From the NCBI GenBank assembly GCA_013214905.1, contig JABSRV010000007.1, positions 24,220 to 57,657 on the forward strand: DNA of 33,438 nucleotides, written 5' to 3'. The DNA comes from Psychrobium sp. (GTDB taxonomy: Bacteria > Pseudomonadota > Gammaproteobacteria > Enterobacterales > Psychrobiaceae). The notes beneath the pieces are model-generated. The model did no database searches. It was not told the origin of the DNA and was given only the letters and a program-made list of their open reading frames with translations. Made by a program: the position numbers and the translations under genes. Shown piece by piece: positions 16,736-26,016 of the stretch (positions are counted from its first letter, which is position 1; each line of letters opens with the position of its first letter).

Positions 16736-17462
16736 TGTATTGATAGTTGACGATGAACGTTTAGCGCGCGTTGAATTAAAACGCCTGCTGGCGAAAATCC
16801 CGCAAGTCAATGTCGTTGCCGAGGCTAACGGCGCTGCACAAGCACTTGAATTGTTAGAAGAACATGATATTGATTTGGTTTTTCTAGATATACAAATGCC
16901 AGAAATGGATGGATTGCAATTGGCTGATAAAATTGACCCGTCAATCCAGTTTGTATTTTGCACCGCATTTAACGAACATGCGGTAGATGCATTTTCTCTA
17001 AACGCGGTCGATTATATTGTGAAGCCTATCAACCCTGATCGCTTGTTGAGGACAATAGCGCGTGTCCAACAATCCATAGAAGAAAAGGCTGAGCAGTCTA
17101 ACAAAGAGATCATCAGTTACTTACCAGACAACCATGGCCTGTTACTTAAATTTGGTGACAGCAGTAAAATAGTCAGGCTGCAAGATGTCGAGCGCTTTGA
17201 ATCAATCGGTAATCATGTGGCTGTTTACACCCCCGCTGGAAAATCTTACATTCATTCGTCTTTAAGTAAGGTCGAACAACGACTTGATCCTGCGTTGTTC
17301 TTTAAAGCGAGCCGCAGTGAAATAATTAGAGTGGATAACATTAAATGCATTGAAGATGGCATGGCTACTGGCAGTTTGTTGGCGATTATGAATTCAGGAA
17401 AAACCATTGACGTTAGCCGCCGCCAAGCACAGCAATTAAAAAAATTGTTTAATGTTTGGTAG
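16728..17462 (+). CDS. LytTR-family response regulator
   Basis: A 244-residue regulator starting at TTG, with atggag as ribosome site inside the kinase gene. Receiver domain at 1-120: acidic pair DD at 8-9, phospho-acceptor D54 in LVFLDIQMPEMDG, T in FCTAFNEHA and K in DYIVKPI. LytTR DNA-binding domain at about 140-243 (KFGDSSKIVRLQDVERFES, YIHSSLSKVEQRLDPALFFKASRSEIIRVDNI). Transcriptional output is therefore on direct-repeat LytTR sites, probably including this operon's own promoter. It is the final gene of the five-gene transporter operon. Confidence 0.95.
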   Translation: MLNVLIVDDERLARVELKRLLAKIPQVNVVAEANGAAQALELLEEHDIDLVFLDIQMPEMDGLQLADKIDPSIQFVFCTAFNEHAVDAFSLNAVDYIVKPINPDRLLRTIARVQQSIEEKAEQSNKEIISYLPDNHGLLLKFGDSSKIVRLQDVERFESIGNHVAVYTPAGKSYIHSSLSKVEQRLDPALFFKASRSEIIRVDNIKCIEDGMATGSLLAIMNSGKTIDVSRRQAQQLKKLFNVW

Positions 17463-17549
17463 ATTGTTTTATCGCAAGTAAGTTGTAACAAAAACGTTGC
17501 TAAAAGGCCACTAATAGTCACATAATAGTTTTCGTAAAATTACTTCTAT

Positions 17550-17635
17550 AAAATGGCAAACCACCCGAAAGGTTGAGACGCAAAGCCACCGGTCTAATGG
17601 GATTTCCCAATGATAGCGGAGCTACCAATAATGCA
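17550..17635 (+). promoter_or_regulatory. Cyclic-di-GMP-I (GEMM-I) riboswitch
   Basis: The segment contains the hallmark core of GEMM-I RNAs: ggcaaacc followed by a GAAA tetraloop hairpin (cacccgaaaggttg), then gacgcaaagccaccggtct, a variable second hairpin (tgggatttccca) and the tetraloop-receptor side tagcggagctacca. It agrees with the Vibrio cholerae Vc2 aptamer in order and in the conserved bases. It lies in the leader of the TraF-like gene, about 145 bp before its ATG, on the same strand. Immediately after it come a small hairpin (taatgc/gcatta, 17629-17645) and a pyrimidine stretch complementary to the downstream ribosome site. Binding of c-di-GMP should therefore control the two-gene operon at 17781-20646. 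Confidence 0.92.
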
Positions 17636-17780
17636 TTACGCATTAGTCTTTCCTTTGTTATATGTCAGCCATCTTAACTAAAATAAATGCTGGTATATGC
17701 AAGCTTCTTTGTAAAAAGATACTCCTTGAATATTACCTGTAACGATCTCTCGACAGTTTATTAACAAGGACTATTGTCTT

Positions 17781-19046
17781 ATGAAATTATTCAAACTCGC
17801 CCCTTTAGCGTTGCTATGCAGTGCAACCGCATTTGCTGGACAAGGCGATCAAGTGGGCAATTCTCGCTACAGTGTTTCTACCCTCAATGCTCACGCATAT
17901 AACGGTGTCAATGTTGCAAGCGTTAATGCACACCTAAAACAATCAATCTCCTTTGCTTTTATGACCTCAATACGTGCCGGGATTGAAATGGGCGAGGCGG
18001 ATTTTGCCGACGATATGGAAGATCTCATTGATGACTTAGATCGAGATGATTTAACCCTAGATGAAGCAAATAGCTTAATAGAGCGTTTTGACAAAGTATT
18101 AGCAGACGCTGGTGAGAACGGTTATGTCAATTTACAGGGTGGGCTTGAACTGCCTCTATCCATATTATGGAAAAGAGAGATCGATACCATTAGTTTTTCT
18201 ACCCGTGCTTATGGCAATGTAGGCATCAAAATACTTGATGATAAACTGCGTTATAACCCGGTGCAACAATCTATAGGCACCAATGCCGCGGGTTATATAA
18301 AAGTTGCCGATATGACAGAAGTATCGCTGGCTTATAGCCGGTTGGTTTGGAATAACTCTGAAGGTGATCTTCACGCCGGTGTACGAGCCAATCTGCAAAG
18401 TTTAGGCTTATCAAAACAAGTTATTAGCTTTGAAAACGCTGATAGCGATGATGATATTGGTGATATATTTTTAGATGATTATGAAGATGGTCGTGTTACT
18501 AGTACTCAACTAGCTATCGATATGTCGGTATATTGGGCGGCAAAAAATTATAATATTGGCCTTACCTTATCCAATATTAACGAACCAGAATTTGAATATA
18601 CCAAGCTAGGCCAGAATTGCGCCGATAAAACCGAGCAATTTACCCGAGATAACTGTTACGTTGCGTTAGGTTTTAGCGACCGTATAGCATTAGAAGAGAC
18701 CTATATAGCCAATAGTTACGCCACTGTGCAAGCTAACTATTTTAATGACGAATATGGCATTAGCTTAGATGTGAGTTACGAAACAGAACACAATACGCCA
18801 CTAGGCGATAGAGAACAGTGGATGACCGCTTCAGTTTCTGCTTCACCAGACTCCATCTTTGTTCCTAATGCACGATTAACATATTCTAATAACTTGGTTG
18901 GCAGTAAACTTAGTTACATATCGGGTGAGCTAACTTGGGGCTGGTTAGGGTTTGGCGCTGGTTATGCGCTTGATAAGACTACCGTAGATGGTGATGAAAT
19001 ACCGCGCGGTGGTTTTATTAACTTGTCTATTAGCAATCAATTTTAA
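17781..19046 (+). CDS. TraF-like (TraF_2 family) outer-membrane protein
   Basis: A 421-residue exported protein with a clear signal peptide (MKLFKLAPLALLCSATAFA, cut after residue 19). The rest alternates short amphipathic strands and ends in a terminal phenylalanine (SISNQF), as expected of an outer-membrane beta-barrel. Segments such as LADAGENGYVNLQGGLELPL and the IDMSVYWAAKNYNIGLTLSNINEPEFEY block resemble chromosomal proteins annotated as conjugal transfer protein TraF; no conjugation genes are near, so that label should not be taken as function. It is preceded by a c-di-GMP riboswitch and followed after 10 bp by a lipoprotein gene. A surface or biofilm-related role is inferred from the riboswitch only. 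Confidence 0.78.
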   Translation: MKLFKLAPLALLCSATAFAGQGDQVGNSRYSVSTLNAHAYNGVNVASVNAHLKQSISFAFMTSIRAGIEMGEADFADDMEDLIDDLDRDDLTLDEANSLIERFDKVLADAGENGYVNLQGGLELPLSILWKREIDTISFSTRAYGNVGIKILDDKLRYNPVQQSIGTNAAGYIKVADMTEVSLAYSRLVWNNSEGDLHAGVRANLQSLGLSKQVISFENADSDDDIGDIFLDDYEDGRVTSTQLAIDMSVYWAAKNYNIGLTLSNINEPEFEYTKLGQNCADKTEQFTRDNCYVALGFSDRIALEETYIANSYATVQANYFNDEYGISLDVSYETEHNTPLGDREQWMTASVSASPDSIFVPNARLTYSNNLVGSKLSYISGELTWGWLGFGAGYALDKTTVDGDEIPRGGFINLSISNQF

Positions 19047-19056
19047 GGAGTCAATG

Positions 19057-20646
19057 ATGAAATTTACTAAACATATCGTAGCACTAAGTATTATCAGTGC
19101 ACTCATGGGTTGCTCGCCTGAAGATCAAGACATTGCTAATACAGACGAAGCTAGCTCCAATATTGCAGTAAGCGGTGCGGTGATCGACCCCTTCATCACC
19201 GGCGCTATCGTGTTTGCTGATTATGATAATGATGGCGTACTAGATACCTTTGAACCTTGGGCTTATACCGATGCTTACGGCTTTTATGGTAGCAGTAAAG
19301 AAGGTGAAGATTATTGTACGACCAAGCCTAAATATTGTTTAAATATTTCGGCGCAAGTGGCCAAAGATGGTCCGGTAAAATTAGTCGCCGTAGGTGGTTA
19401 CGACTTAACGACTTATCAAAAAGTTAAAACTCGTTTAAGCCGTTATTTCACCAGTGGAGAATTTCAGGCTATAACACCGTTGACCAGCGTTAGTGATATG
19501 AAAGTTAGCGACGAATATGATTATCTCTCAGGTAATAATTTTATAGAAAAAGCGTTTGTTAACGCTGAAGATACTCAGGCGTTTAAATTAGCATTTACCT
19601 TGCATAAGATTATTGAAATTATAAATTCGTTTGTTATTCAAAAGTTTCCTGAGGTTGGCGACAACGAATTATTGCCAAGTGATGCGTCAGGCTTTGTTTA
19701 TGATGCATTAAATAAACTTGGTAAAGAGCAAAACTTGTCAGTGCAATCGTTTATTGAAAATGTCACCGAAGAGCAAATTGTGACCATGCTAGAAGTTATT
19801 AGTGTTGAGATTCGCGCCGCATACTTAATTGCAGATATCAGCCCTAGTATCAAGTCAAATAGGGGCCAACATAAAAGAATGACTACGGCAGAAATTGTGG
19901 GCGGAGCGGTAGTTGTTGGTGCCGCCGTCGTTTCAGAGGCCGTAGACGAAATTGATGAAGGTATCAGCGATGATACAGAGCGTCGGGAGTTTGCGCTTAA
20001 AGCTGCGGCAAGAATAGGGCAAATATTAGCGAATAGAATTGTTGAAAAAATTAAGGTTGCTAAAGATGGTGACGAAATTAAAGAAGATGCATATATTAAT
20101 GTTGTTAAAAATGCAGTCAAAGATATTATTGACCTAGTAAAAATCGACGACTTTGACGTGTCTAGTATCAACACATCCAGCAATGTTGATGATGTTCGTC
20201 AGCTATTAATTGCGTTAGAAAAAGCCACAAATAAAACCAAATTACCAGAATCATTGGCTCAAATGCAATTAACAATGATTGATGAGTCAAAAGATACCAG
20301 TGCTAAGATAAGCATGTTTTTTAGCGGTAATACTGGTGAGCAACAAGAAGGCAAGTTGGTGATGTGTGTGCGTTATAAAGATCTTGATGATCCAGGAAAT
20401 TCAGAAAATACGGAAGGTGCTCAGCTGGAAGGAACATGGCAAACGATTAGTAATCAATTGTTTATTACGGCCGAATTCGCCAATTCTGAACGAGTACTAA
20501 GAGTCAAAACCAAAGAAAATAATAACTTTGTATTTGATTACGATGGCGACGAGACCATTTGGCCATCGGTGAACGGTTTTACTGTATTTGAGGGCTCTGC
20601 GCCAACAACAGATCAGCAATGTAAAGATTGGTTTAGTCAAATGTAA
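19057..20646 (+). CDS. Hypothetical lipoprotein with a calcium-loop-like motif
   Basis: A 529-residue lipoprotein starting at the second of two adjacent ATGs, 6 bases after aaggag. The signal peptide ends in ALMGCSP, with the lipidated cysteine at about residue 18. Early in the mature part a stretch reads VSGAVIDPFITGAIVFADYDNDGVLDTFEPWAYTD (split in three blocks), with a DxDNDG loop like those in dockerin or calcium-binding envelope proteins. A long helical middle follows, with an Ala/Val/Gly-rich piece (VGGAVVVGAAVVSEAVDEID) and a cysteine-containing C-terminal beta-rich part. I do not recognise the family. It is co-transcribed with the TraF-like gene, and hence probably under the same riboswitch. 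Confidence 0.75.
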   Translation: MKFTKHIVALSIISALMGCSPEDQDIANTDEASSNIAVSGAVIDPFITGAIVFADYDNDGVLDTFEPWAYTDAYGFYGSSKEGEDYCTTKPKYCLNISAQVAKDGPVKLVAVGGYDLTTYQKVKTRLSRYFTSGEFQAITPLTSVSDMKVSDEYDYLSGNNFIEKAFVNAEDTQAFKLAFTLHKIIEIINSFVIQKFPEVGDNELLPSDASGFVYDALNKLGKEQNLSVQSFIENVTEEQIVTMLEVISVEIRAAYLIADISPSIKSNRGQHKRMTTAEIVGGAVVVGAAVVSEAVDEIDEGISDDTERREFALKAAARIGQILANRIVEKIKVAKDGDEIKEDAYINVVKNAVKDIIDLVKIDDFDVSSINTSSNVDDVRQLLIALEKATNKTKLPESLAQMQLTMIDESKDTSAKISMFFSGNTGEQQEGKLVMCVRYKDLDDPGNSENTEGAQLEGTWQTISNQLFITAEFANSERVLRVKTKENNNFVFDYDGDETIWPSVNGFTVFEGSAPTTDQQCKDWFSQM

Positions 20647-20661
20647 GCGTTAATAAAAACA

Positions 20662-20707
20662 GAACATTGCCGTTTATTACCAAAAATGGTATTGCGGCAA
20701 GTTGTTC
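20662..20707 (+). terminator. Long imperfect hairpin after the lipoprotein gene
   Basis: Arms beginning gaacattgccg and ending cggcaagttgttc pair with a small bulge, and the inner taccaaaaatggta closes the loop. It follows the lipoprotein stop codon by 15 bp. There is no T tract directly after it, so it may protect the mRNA 3' end or assist the terminator at 20715-20747. Confidence 0.5.
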
Positions 20708-20714
20708 ATCTAGA

Positions 20715-20747
20715 CAAAAAAAAGGAACGTTTTCACGTTCCTTTTTT
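20715..20747. terminator. Bidirectional Rho-independent terminator
   Basis: The stem aaaaaaggaacgt / acgttcctttttt with a four-base loop tttc has A and T runs at both sides. It separates the riboswitch-controlled operon (plus strand) from the converging ygiQ gene (minus strand) and can serve both. Confidence 0.92.
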
Positions 20748-20775
20748 ATGTTCATAACTGCAATGCTAAGCGGTG

Positions 20776-23100
20776 TTACACACGATCTACGCGAGCACCT
20801 AACGCAGGGCCACTAGAGCGATTAGGCTTTCGTTTTGGCTTTGCACTCGTTGCTTTCGTTTTGACAACAACCTTATTATCTACATCACTAGTCACCTTAG
20901 CCTTATAGTTGATGGCTTTGCTTTTTGTAAATGTAGCTTTGTCATTACGAATATCAGGTTGCTTAGGGTTTTTTGTCGCAAAACGTTTGCTGCCGTGACG
21001 ACTTGACTCACGAGTACGTAGACTAGCTGCTACACGATCTTCTTCAAACTCACTTGGCACTAAACAATGGCTCTTGGTACCTATTAAATATTTCATGCCC
21101 ATGCGGGTTAATGCAGAGCGAATTAGCGGCCAGTTTGCTGGATCGTGATAACGCAAAAATGCTTTATGCAAACGGCGTTGTCTTTCACCCTTAGCAACAA
21201 ATAGCTCTTCGCCTTTTTTCTTATATTTTACGCGTTTTAACGGATTGGTCTCCGAGTGATACATCGCCGTTGCGTTGGACATTGGAGAAGGATAGAAGTT
21301 TTGTACCTGATCACACTCAAAGTCGTTTCCTTTTAACCACAGCGCCAATTTAAGCATGTCTTCATCGGTGCTTCCTGGGTGAGCGGCAATAAAGTACGGG
21401 ATCAAGTATTGTTTTTTACCGGCTTCTGCACTGAATTTATAGAACATATCTTTAAATTCATCATAAGAAGTCATCTCGGGTTTCATCATTAGGTCTAACG
21501 TATCTTTAGCAATATGCTCAGGCGCTATTTTCAAATAACCACCCACGTGATGCGTCACTAATTCTTTGACATATTCAGGAGAAGTAACGGCCAAGTCATA
21601 TCTAACACCCGAGGCGATTAAAATCTTGTCGATACCCGGCACCTTACGTGCCTCTTTATATAAGTCGATGGTGTGTTTGTGATCGGTATTTAACTTGCTA
21701 CATATTTTTGGAAACACACAAGAAGGGTGACGACAATTTATTTCGGCTTTAGGATCAGAACACCCTAGACGATACATGTTGGCTGTTGGGCCGCCTAAAT
21801 CAGATATGGTGCCAGTAAAGCCAGGAACCTTGTCTCTGATTTCACCTAATTCGCGCAAAATAGATTCTTTTGAGCGGCTTTGAATAATACGACCCTCATG
21901 TTCGGTGATAGAACAGAATGAACAACCGCCGAAACAGCCACGCATAATATTAACCGAGGTTTTGATCATATCGTAAGCGGGAATCTTTGCATTGCCATAA
22001 GCCGGATGCGGCACACGGGCGTATGTTAGATCAAACACAAAATCCATTTCTTCTGTGGTTAATGGAATTGGCGGCTTATTAACCCACAATTCCCTATCGC
22101 CATGTTGTTGAATCAAGGCGCGACCAGAATATGGATTGGTTTCCAAATGCATAACTCGTGCTGCGTGTGCGTACAATACCTTGTCGGTTTTCAACTTCTC
22201 ATAAGAAGGAATGCGTACGACGGTGGTTTTAGCATCATGGCGAGAAGGCCTAACCGTAATTACCTGAGCTGTTGCGGCGGTTTTCTCTTTAACTTTGTCT
22301 GTATCATTCTTACAACTGGTGTCTGTTTGATAAGGGTTAAGCATTTTAGGCACCATGGCCTTATTGGGTTTTTCAATGCGCGAAGAATCTACTTCGGTAT
22401 AACCCTCGGGTATTTCTTTTATAATGACTGCGGTGCCAGCAATGTCGGTGATCTGTTCAATAGGTTCGCCATTAGCCACACGGTAAGCAAACTCTATTAA
22501 TGCGCGTTCGGCGTTGCCAAACAGCAGTATATCGGCCTTTGCATCAAACAATACAGAACGGCGAATCTTATCTGACCAATAGTCATAATGCGCTAAACGG
22601 CGCAAACTAGCTTCTATGCCGCCAATAATAATAGGCGTGTCTTTATAGGCTTCTTTACAACGCTGCGAGTAGATTAATACCGCACGGTCAGGGCGTTTAC
22701 CACCCTCGTTATTTGGGGTGTAAGCGTCGTCGTGGCGAAGTTTTCGGTCGGCAGTATAACGATTTATCATCGAGTCCATATTGCCAGAGGTTACCCCGAA
22801 AAATAGATTAGGCTGACCAAGAGTCATAAAAGCATCTTTATTATCCCAAGCCGGCTGCGCAATAATGCCAACTCTATATCCTTGAGCTTCTAATACGCGA
22901 CCAATAACCGCCATACCAAAACTTGGATGATCAACATAAGCATCGCCCGATACAATAATAATGTCACAACTGTCCCAACCCAAGGCATCCATTTCTTGAC
23001 GAGTTGTTGGTAAAAAGGGTGCCGTACCAAAACATTCAGCCCAATACATTGGGTACTTATTGATTGGTTTTGCGGTGGGTTTTATTACTGCTCTAGACAT
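20776..23100 (-). CDS. ygiQ: YgiQ-family radical SAM protein
   Basis: A 774-residue protein of the UPF0313/YgiQ family. The N-terminal cobalamin-binding-like domain carries the family opening [29 protein letters not shown] (split), and the radical SAM core has the cluster motif CFGGCSFC with C389, C393 and C396. Later blocks [22 protein letters not shown] and [17 protein letters not shown] are typical. The C-terminal tail is lysine/arginine-rich and low in complexity. The start is set at MSRAVIK (23100), because an upstream TTG adds only non-conserved residues; neither start has a good ribosome site. The reaction catalysed is not known for this family. Confidence 0.92.
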   Translation of the reverse strand: MSRAVIKPTAKPINKYPMYWAECFGTAPFLPTTRQEMDALGWDSCDIIIVSGDAYVDHPSFGMAVIGRVLEAQGYRVGIIAQPAWDNKDAFMTLGQPNLFFGVTSGNMDSMINRYTADRKLRHDDAYTPNNEGGKRPDRAVLIYSQRCKEAYKDTPIIIGGIEASLRRLAHYDYWSDKIRRSVLFDAKADILLFGNAERALIEFAYRVANGEPIEQITDIAGTAVIIKEIPEGYTEVDSSRIEKPNKAMVPKMLNPYQTDTSCKNDTDKVKEKTAATAQVITVRPSRHDAKTTVVRIPSYEKLKTDKVLYAHAARVMHLETNPYSGRALIQQHGDRELWVNKPPIPLTTEEMDFVFDLTYARVPHPAYGNAKIPAYDMIKTSVNIMRGCFGGCSFCSITEHEGRIIQSRSKESILRELGEIRDKVPGFTGTISDLGGPTANMYRLGCSDPKAEINCRHPSCVFPKICSKLNTDHKHTIDLYKEARKVPGIDKILIASGVRYDLAVTSPEYVKELVTHHVGGYLKIAPEHIAKDTLDLMMKPEMTSYDEFKDMFYKFSAEAGKKQYLIPYFIAAHPGSTDEDMLKLALWLKGNDFECDQVQNFYPSPMSNATAMYHSETNPLKRVKYKKKGEELFVAKGERQRRLHKAFLRYHDPANWPLIRSALTRMGMKYLIGTKSHCLVPSEFEEDRVAASLRTRESSRHGSKRFATKNPKQPDIRNDKATFTKSKAINYKAKVTSDVDNKVVVKTKATSAKPKRKPNRSSGPALGARVDRV

Positions 23101-23623
23101 AAAAAAGGGTCTGCATAAAAAATGAGCGCAAATTATAACCAATTGTAAAAATGATAGCTAGCGTTACACCACTAATACTCCATGAGTTTGTGAGCAAGAT
23201 TGCGCTTTATATACCCGTCATCCTTGAAACCGCAGTTTTATTGTCTGCGCTGTAAACCACTATCACTTATAGATATAAGCCCAGGCGGTTTAAAACTTGA
23301 CGGCTTTGCCTACATGGACGTAGGTACTCTGGTTTTGTCTGGAACTGAAAACCTGCACTGCAATTCCAATGATACAAATATTCGGAATGGGTTTTTGGTT
23401 GTTAAATGTTAAAGGTTGTTAATTATAGGGTGTGTCGAGCGTTGTAAGTGGTTACTAACTGGTTTGTGTGGATTTGTTTGTTCTCTAAGTTTATTGTGAT
23501 AAGCGTTCGTTAGTTGAAGCAATAGTCAGCGATAAACACAACATAATAAAACGGCGGTAAAACAAAATTGACCTGAGATATTATCAGTCACTATTATCGT
23601 CAAATAGATTTAAGACAGGCTAT
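23101..23623. other. 523-bp intergenic region with possible repeat remnant
   Basis: No credible gene is seen between the divergent starts and ends here. A stretch from about 23210 opens with tatacccgtcatccttgaaa, the same opening style as other intergenic elements in this window, and contains gcctacatggacgtaggta, a small imperfect palindrome. No matching inverted right end was found, so it may be a decayed or single-ended copy. A 70-codon open frame across it has no ribosome site or protein-like character. The rest is AT-rich and featureless to me. Confidence 0.35.
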
Positions 23624-24217
23624 TTATTTAACAAAATAGCCTTTCCATAAACGAGCTAATGCCGTTTTAGCAATAGAAGTGAATGTAAGTTCAGGTTGTT
23701 TAGATTTGTGTTGCCATAAACCGAGTATCAAGGCGTGGCTATCGGTTAAAAGATTGAGTGCTTGTTGTTCAGACAAGGTTGGAAACTGCTGATGCATAGA
23801 TTGAGCAATCAACTGCAATTGCTGATTAAACCATTGTCGATATTGCAGGTTGAATTCGTCATCGGTCGCGGGTTCAAGTATTGAACAAGACAAGCTCGCC
23901 AGATTAAAAAAGACTTCTTCTTGTTCTGGATACAACAACAAGCAGTTGATAATATCCGCCAAATTGTGACTGGACTTTAAGGTGGACAATATTTGCTGGA
24001 ACCAAAAGCGGTAATGCTGTTGCAACAAATTCAAATAGATAGCTTCTTTACTAGAGAAATACAAATAGACGGTGCCCTTGGCTTGGCCACTGCTTTTGGC
24101 AATAGTGGCGACCGTTGGCAAGCATTGTTGCTGCTTAAATAATGTCGCTGCAGCATCGATAATAGCTTGGTGTTTCTGCAATTTGTCTTCTTTGCTGTTA
24201 GCTCTAGCTAATGTCAT
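23624..24217 (-). CDS. TetR-family transcriptional regulator
   Basis: A 197-residue regulator. The N-terminal helix-turn-helix is clear: AIIDAAATLFKQQQCLPTVATIAKSSGQAKGTVYLYFSSKEAIY (in pieces, about residues 20-65); the remainder is the variable ligand-binding and dimerisation domain. The ATG at 24217 is used because aaaagg precedes it, whereas the ATG seven codons upstream has no ribosome site. It is divergently transcribed from the PAS/sigma-54 regulator gene, with about 150 bp between them holding the palindrome cgatatatcg. Its effector and target are unknown. Confidence 0.88.
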   Translation of the reverse strand: MTLARANSKEDKLQKHQAIIDAAATLFKQQQCLPTVATIAKSSGQAKGTVYLYFSSKEAIYLNLLQQHYRFWFQQILSTLKSSHNLADIINCLLLYPEQEEVFFNLASLSCSILEPATDDEFNLQYRQWFNQQLQLIAQSMHQQFPTLSEQQALNLLTDSHALILGLWQHKSKQPELTFTSIAKTALARLWKGYFVK

Positions 24218-24345
24218 GTTCTGACGACCTTTTAACATCTATTTTTATATTATTAAATACTGCATCTTATTGCCTCTGCAATCAACTTATCTTTAGCGTG
24301 TAAATATTTACTGTTATTAGCGACAGAATGCTGCAAAATATACCT

Positions 24346-24355
24346 CGATATATCG
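24346..24355. promoter_or_regulatory. Palindrome cgatatatcg upstream of the sigma-54 regulator
   Basis: A perfect 10-bp palindrome sits 11 bp before the ATG of the PAS/sigma-54 gene, between it and the divergent tetR gene. The same palindrome, extended to cacgatatatcgtg, occurs at 26844-26857 at the end of that operon. It could be an operator, but it also overlaps the likely leader and may be chance. Confidence 0.3.
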
Positions 24356-24365
24356 TGGGGTGATT

Positions 24366-25826
24366 ATGACAGACAATATAAAGAAATTTTTGGCCGACTC
24401 AGACCTGTTGCTTAATGCGGTTGGCGAGGGTATTTACGGTTTTGATCAAACGGGTGATGCGGTATTTATTAATCCCGCGGCTGAAAAAATGACCGGTTGG
24501 CAGTCGAGTGAATTGTTGGGTAAAAATATTCATCAATATCATCACCATAGTCATGAAGATGGCTCTTGTTATCCGGTTGAAGAGTGCAAAATATACGGCA
24601 CCTTACACGATGGTATTTCTCGACGAGTAAGTGGCGAGGTATTTTGGCGTAAAGATGGCAGTAGCTTTCCGGTGGAGTACACCACAACAGCAGTCACTAA
24701 AAATGGCGAAATTATTGGTGCGGTTGCCATTTTTAGAGATGTTAGTGAGCAACATGCCGCAAACAAAGCACTGAGACAGGCATTAATAGAGGTACAGCGA
24801 CTAACCCAGCAGTTGCAAACCGAAAATACTTATCTTATTGGCGAACTAGATCAACAGTGGTCTAGCGCTGGGTTGGTTGGACATAATCGGCAGTTTTCTC
24901 AGATGTTACAACAGCTGGAATTGGTTGCTCAAACGCAAAGTACGGTGCTAATTTTTGGTGAAAATGGTACTGGTAAGGAGTTAGTTGCGCATAATATTCA
25001 TCGATTAAGCGCGCGGAGGCAGCGGCCATTGGTTAAAGTGAACTGTGCAGCGTTTGCCGATAATTTACTCGAGTCTGAATTGTTCGGTCATACTAAAGGG
25101 GCATTTACCGGCGCCATCAACGATCGTAAAGGACGTTTTGAAATTGCGGATAATGGCACCTTATTTTTAGATGAAATTGGCGAATTATCGCTTAGCGCGC
25201 AAAGTAAACTGCTGCGCGTATTGCAAGAGCAAGAGTTCGAGCGGGTGGGCAGCAATAAAACCATTAAAGTCGACATTCGAATTATTGCCGCAACCAATCG
25301 TGATTTACATAAAATGGTCAGCGACGGCACATTCCGGATGGATTTGTTCTATCGTTTAAATGTATTTCCACTGCACATACCGCCGCTGCGAGAGCGTTTA
25401 GAAGACATGGCTAATTTGTGTCAGGTGATCATCGAGAAGCTGAACAATAAGCTGGGCAAGAACATTACTGCCATTAGCAATAAGAGCCTGCTTAAGCTGC
25501 AGCAATATCACTGGCCTGGTAATATTCGTGAATTACAAAATGTGTTAGAACACGAAGCTATTTTATCAGCTAGTGACATATTAGAGATTAAACATAATCT
25601 ATTACAGCAACATAGTATTAAGTCGCCTATTAATGATTCACTAGCGAGTGCAGAAAAGAAACATATTATTAATGTACTAACGCAGTGCCACTGGCGCATT
25701 GGTGGCATACATGGCGCGGCAAGTGCGCTAGACTTGCCTGAAAGCACCCTAAGATCTAAAATGAAAAAGCTTGCAATAGAGCGTCCAAAAAGTGAAATAA
25801 ACATGTTTAAAAAGAGTGGAATATGA
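24366..25826 (+). CDS. PAS-domain sigma-54-dependent transcriptional activator
   Basis: A 486-residue enhancer-binding protein. The start is the ATG at 24366, closely preceded by gtgggg. N-terminal PAS domain, about residues 10-125, with [19 protein letters not shown] and an unusual conserved-looking run [16 protein letters not shown]; a short coiled linker ([16 protein letters not shown]); AAA+ domain with Walker A GENGTGKE at 198-205, the sigma-54 contact loop GAFTGA at 245-250, Walker [10 protein letters not shown] and NPGNIREL-type [18 protein letters not shown]-terminal Fis-type helix-turn-helix ending [20 protein letters not shown]. No receiver domain is present, so the signal should enter through PAS. 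It overlaps ywbE by 4 bp. Target promoters are unknown. Confidence 0.95.
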   Translation: MTDNIKKFLADSDLLLNAVGEGIYGFDQTGDAVFINPAAEKMTGWQSSELLGKNIHQYHHHSHEDGSCYPVEECKIYGTLHDGISRRVSGEVFWRKDGSSFPVEYTTTAVTKNGEIIGAVAIFRDVSEQHAANKALRQALIEVQRLTQQLQTENTYLIGELDQQWSSAGLVGHNRQFSQMLQQLELVAQTQSTVLIFGENGTGKELVAHNIHRLSARRQRPLVKVNCAAFADNLLESELFGHTKGAFTGAINDRKGRFEIADNGTLFLDEIGELSLSAQSKLLRVLQEQEFERVGSNKTIKVDIRIIAATNRDLHKMVSDGTFRMDLFYRLNVFPLHIPPLRERLEDMANLCQVIIEKLNNKLGKNITAISNKSLLKLQQYHWPGNIRELQNVLEHEAILSASDILEIKHNLLQQHSIKSPINDSLASAEKKHIINVLTQCHWRIGGIHGAASALDLPESTLRSKMKKLAIERPKSEINMFKKSGI

Positions 25827-26014
25827 ACGGTACTAATCGCGCAGATATCAAGGTAGGTCTTACGGTTGCCATCGTTTTAAAACAAGATCAACGCAGTGGT
25901 AAATTAACCCAGGGCACGGTGCAGAAATTACTGACCAATTCACCAAACCATCCTCATGGGATCAAGGTTAGGCTAACCGATGGTGCGGTCGGCCGCGTTA
26001 AGGAGATATTATAA
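25823..26014 (+). CDS. YwbE family protein
   Basis: A 63-residue protein matching the conserved small YwbE (DUF2196) family along its length: [33 protein letters not shown] and the ending [21 protein letters not shown]. It looks like a single small beta-barrel of KOW/SH3 type. Its start ATGA overlaps the stop codon of the sigma-54 activator gene, and its last codons contain the ribosome site of the DHH gene 2 bp downstream, so the three are translated in a chain. The function of the family is unknown. Confidence 0.92.
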   Translation: MNGTNRADIKVGLTVAIVLKQDQRSGKLTQGTVQKLLTNSPNHPHGIKVRLTDGAVGRVKEIL

Positions 26015-26016
26015 TA

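Noticed and set aside
16568-16963. 131-codon open frame opposite the kinase/regulator junction
   Set aside because: Antisense shadow of two overlapping conserved genes; no independent support.
17781-19046. A conjugation or plasmid locus, suggested by the TraF-like protein
   Set aside because: No other transfer, relaxase or replication gene is present, and the surroundings are chromosomal and near oriC.
19698-20183. 161-codon open frame opposite the lipoprotein gene
   Set aside because: It lies antisense within a well-supported gene and is rich in Ser/Ile/Thr, as expected for a shadow frame.
22102-22500. 132-codon open frame opposite ygiQ
   Set aside because: It lies entirely inside the conserved coding part of ygiQ on the other strand.
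23200-23412. Open frame of 70 codons on the plus strand
   Set aside because: It has no ribosome site and no protein-like composition, and it crosses a suspected repeat; probably chance.
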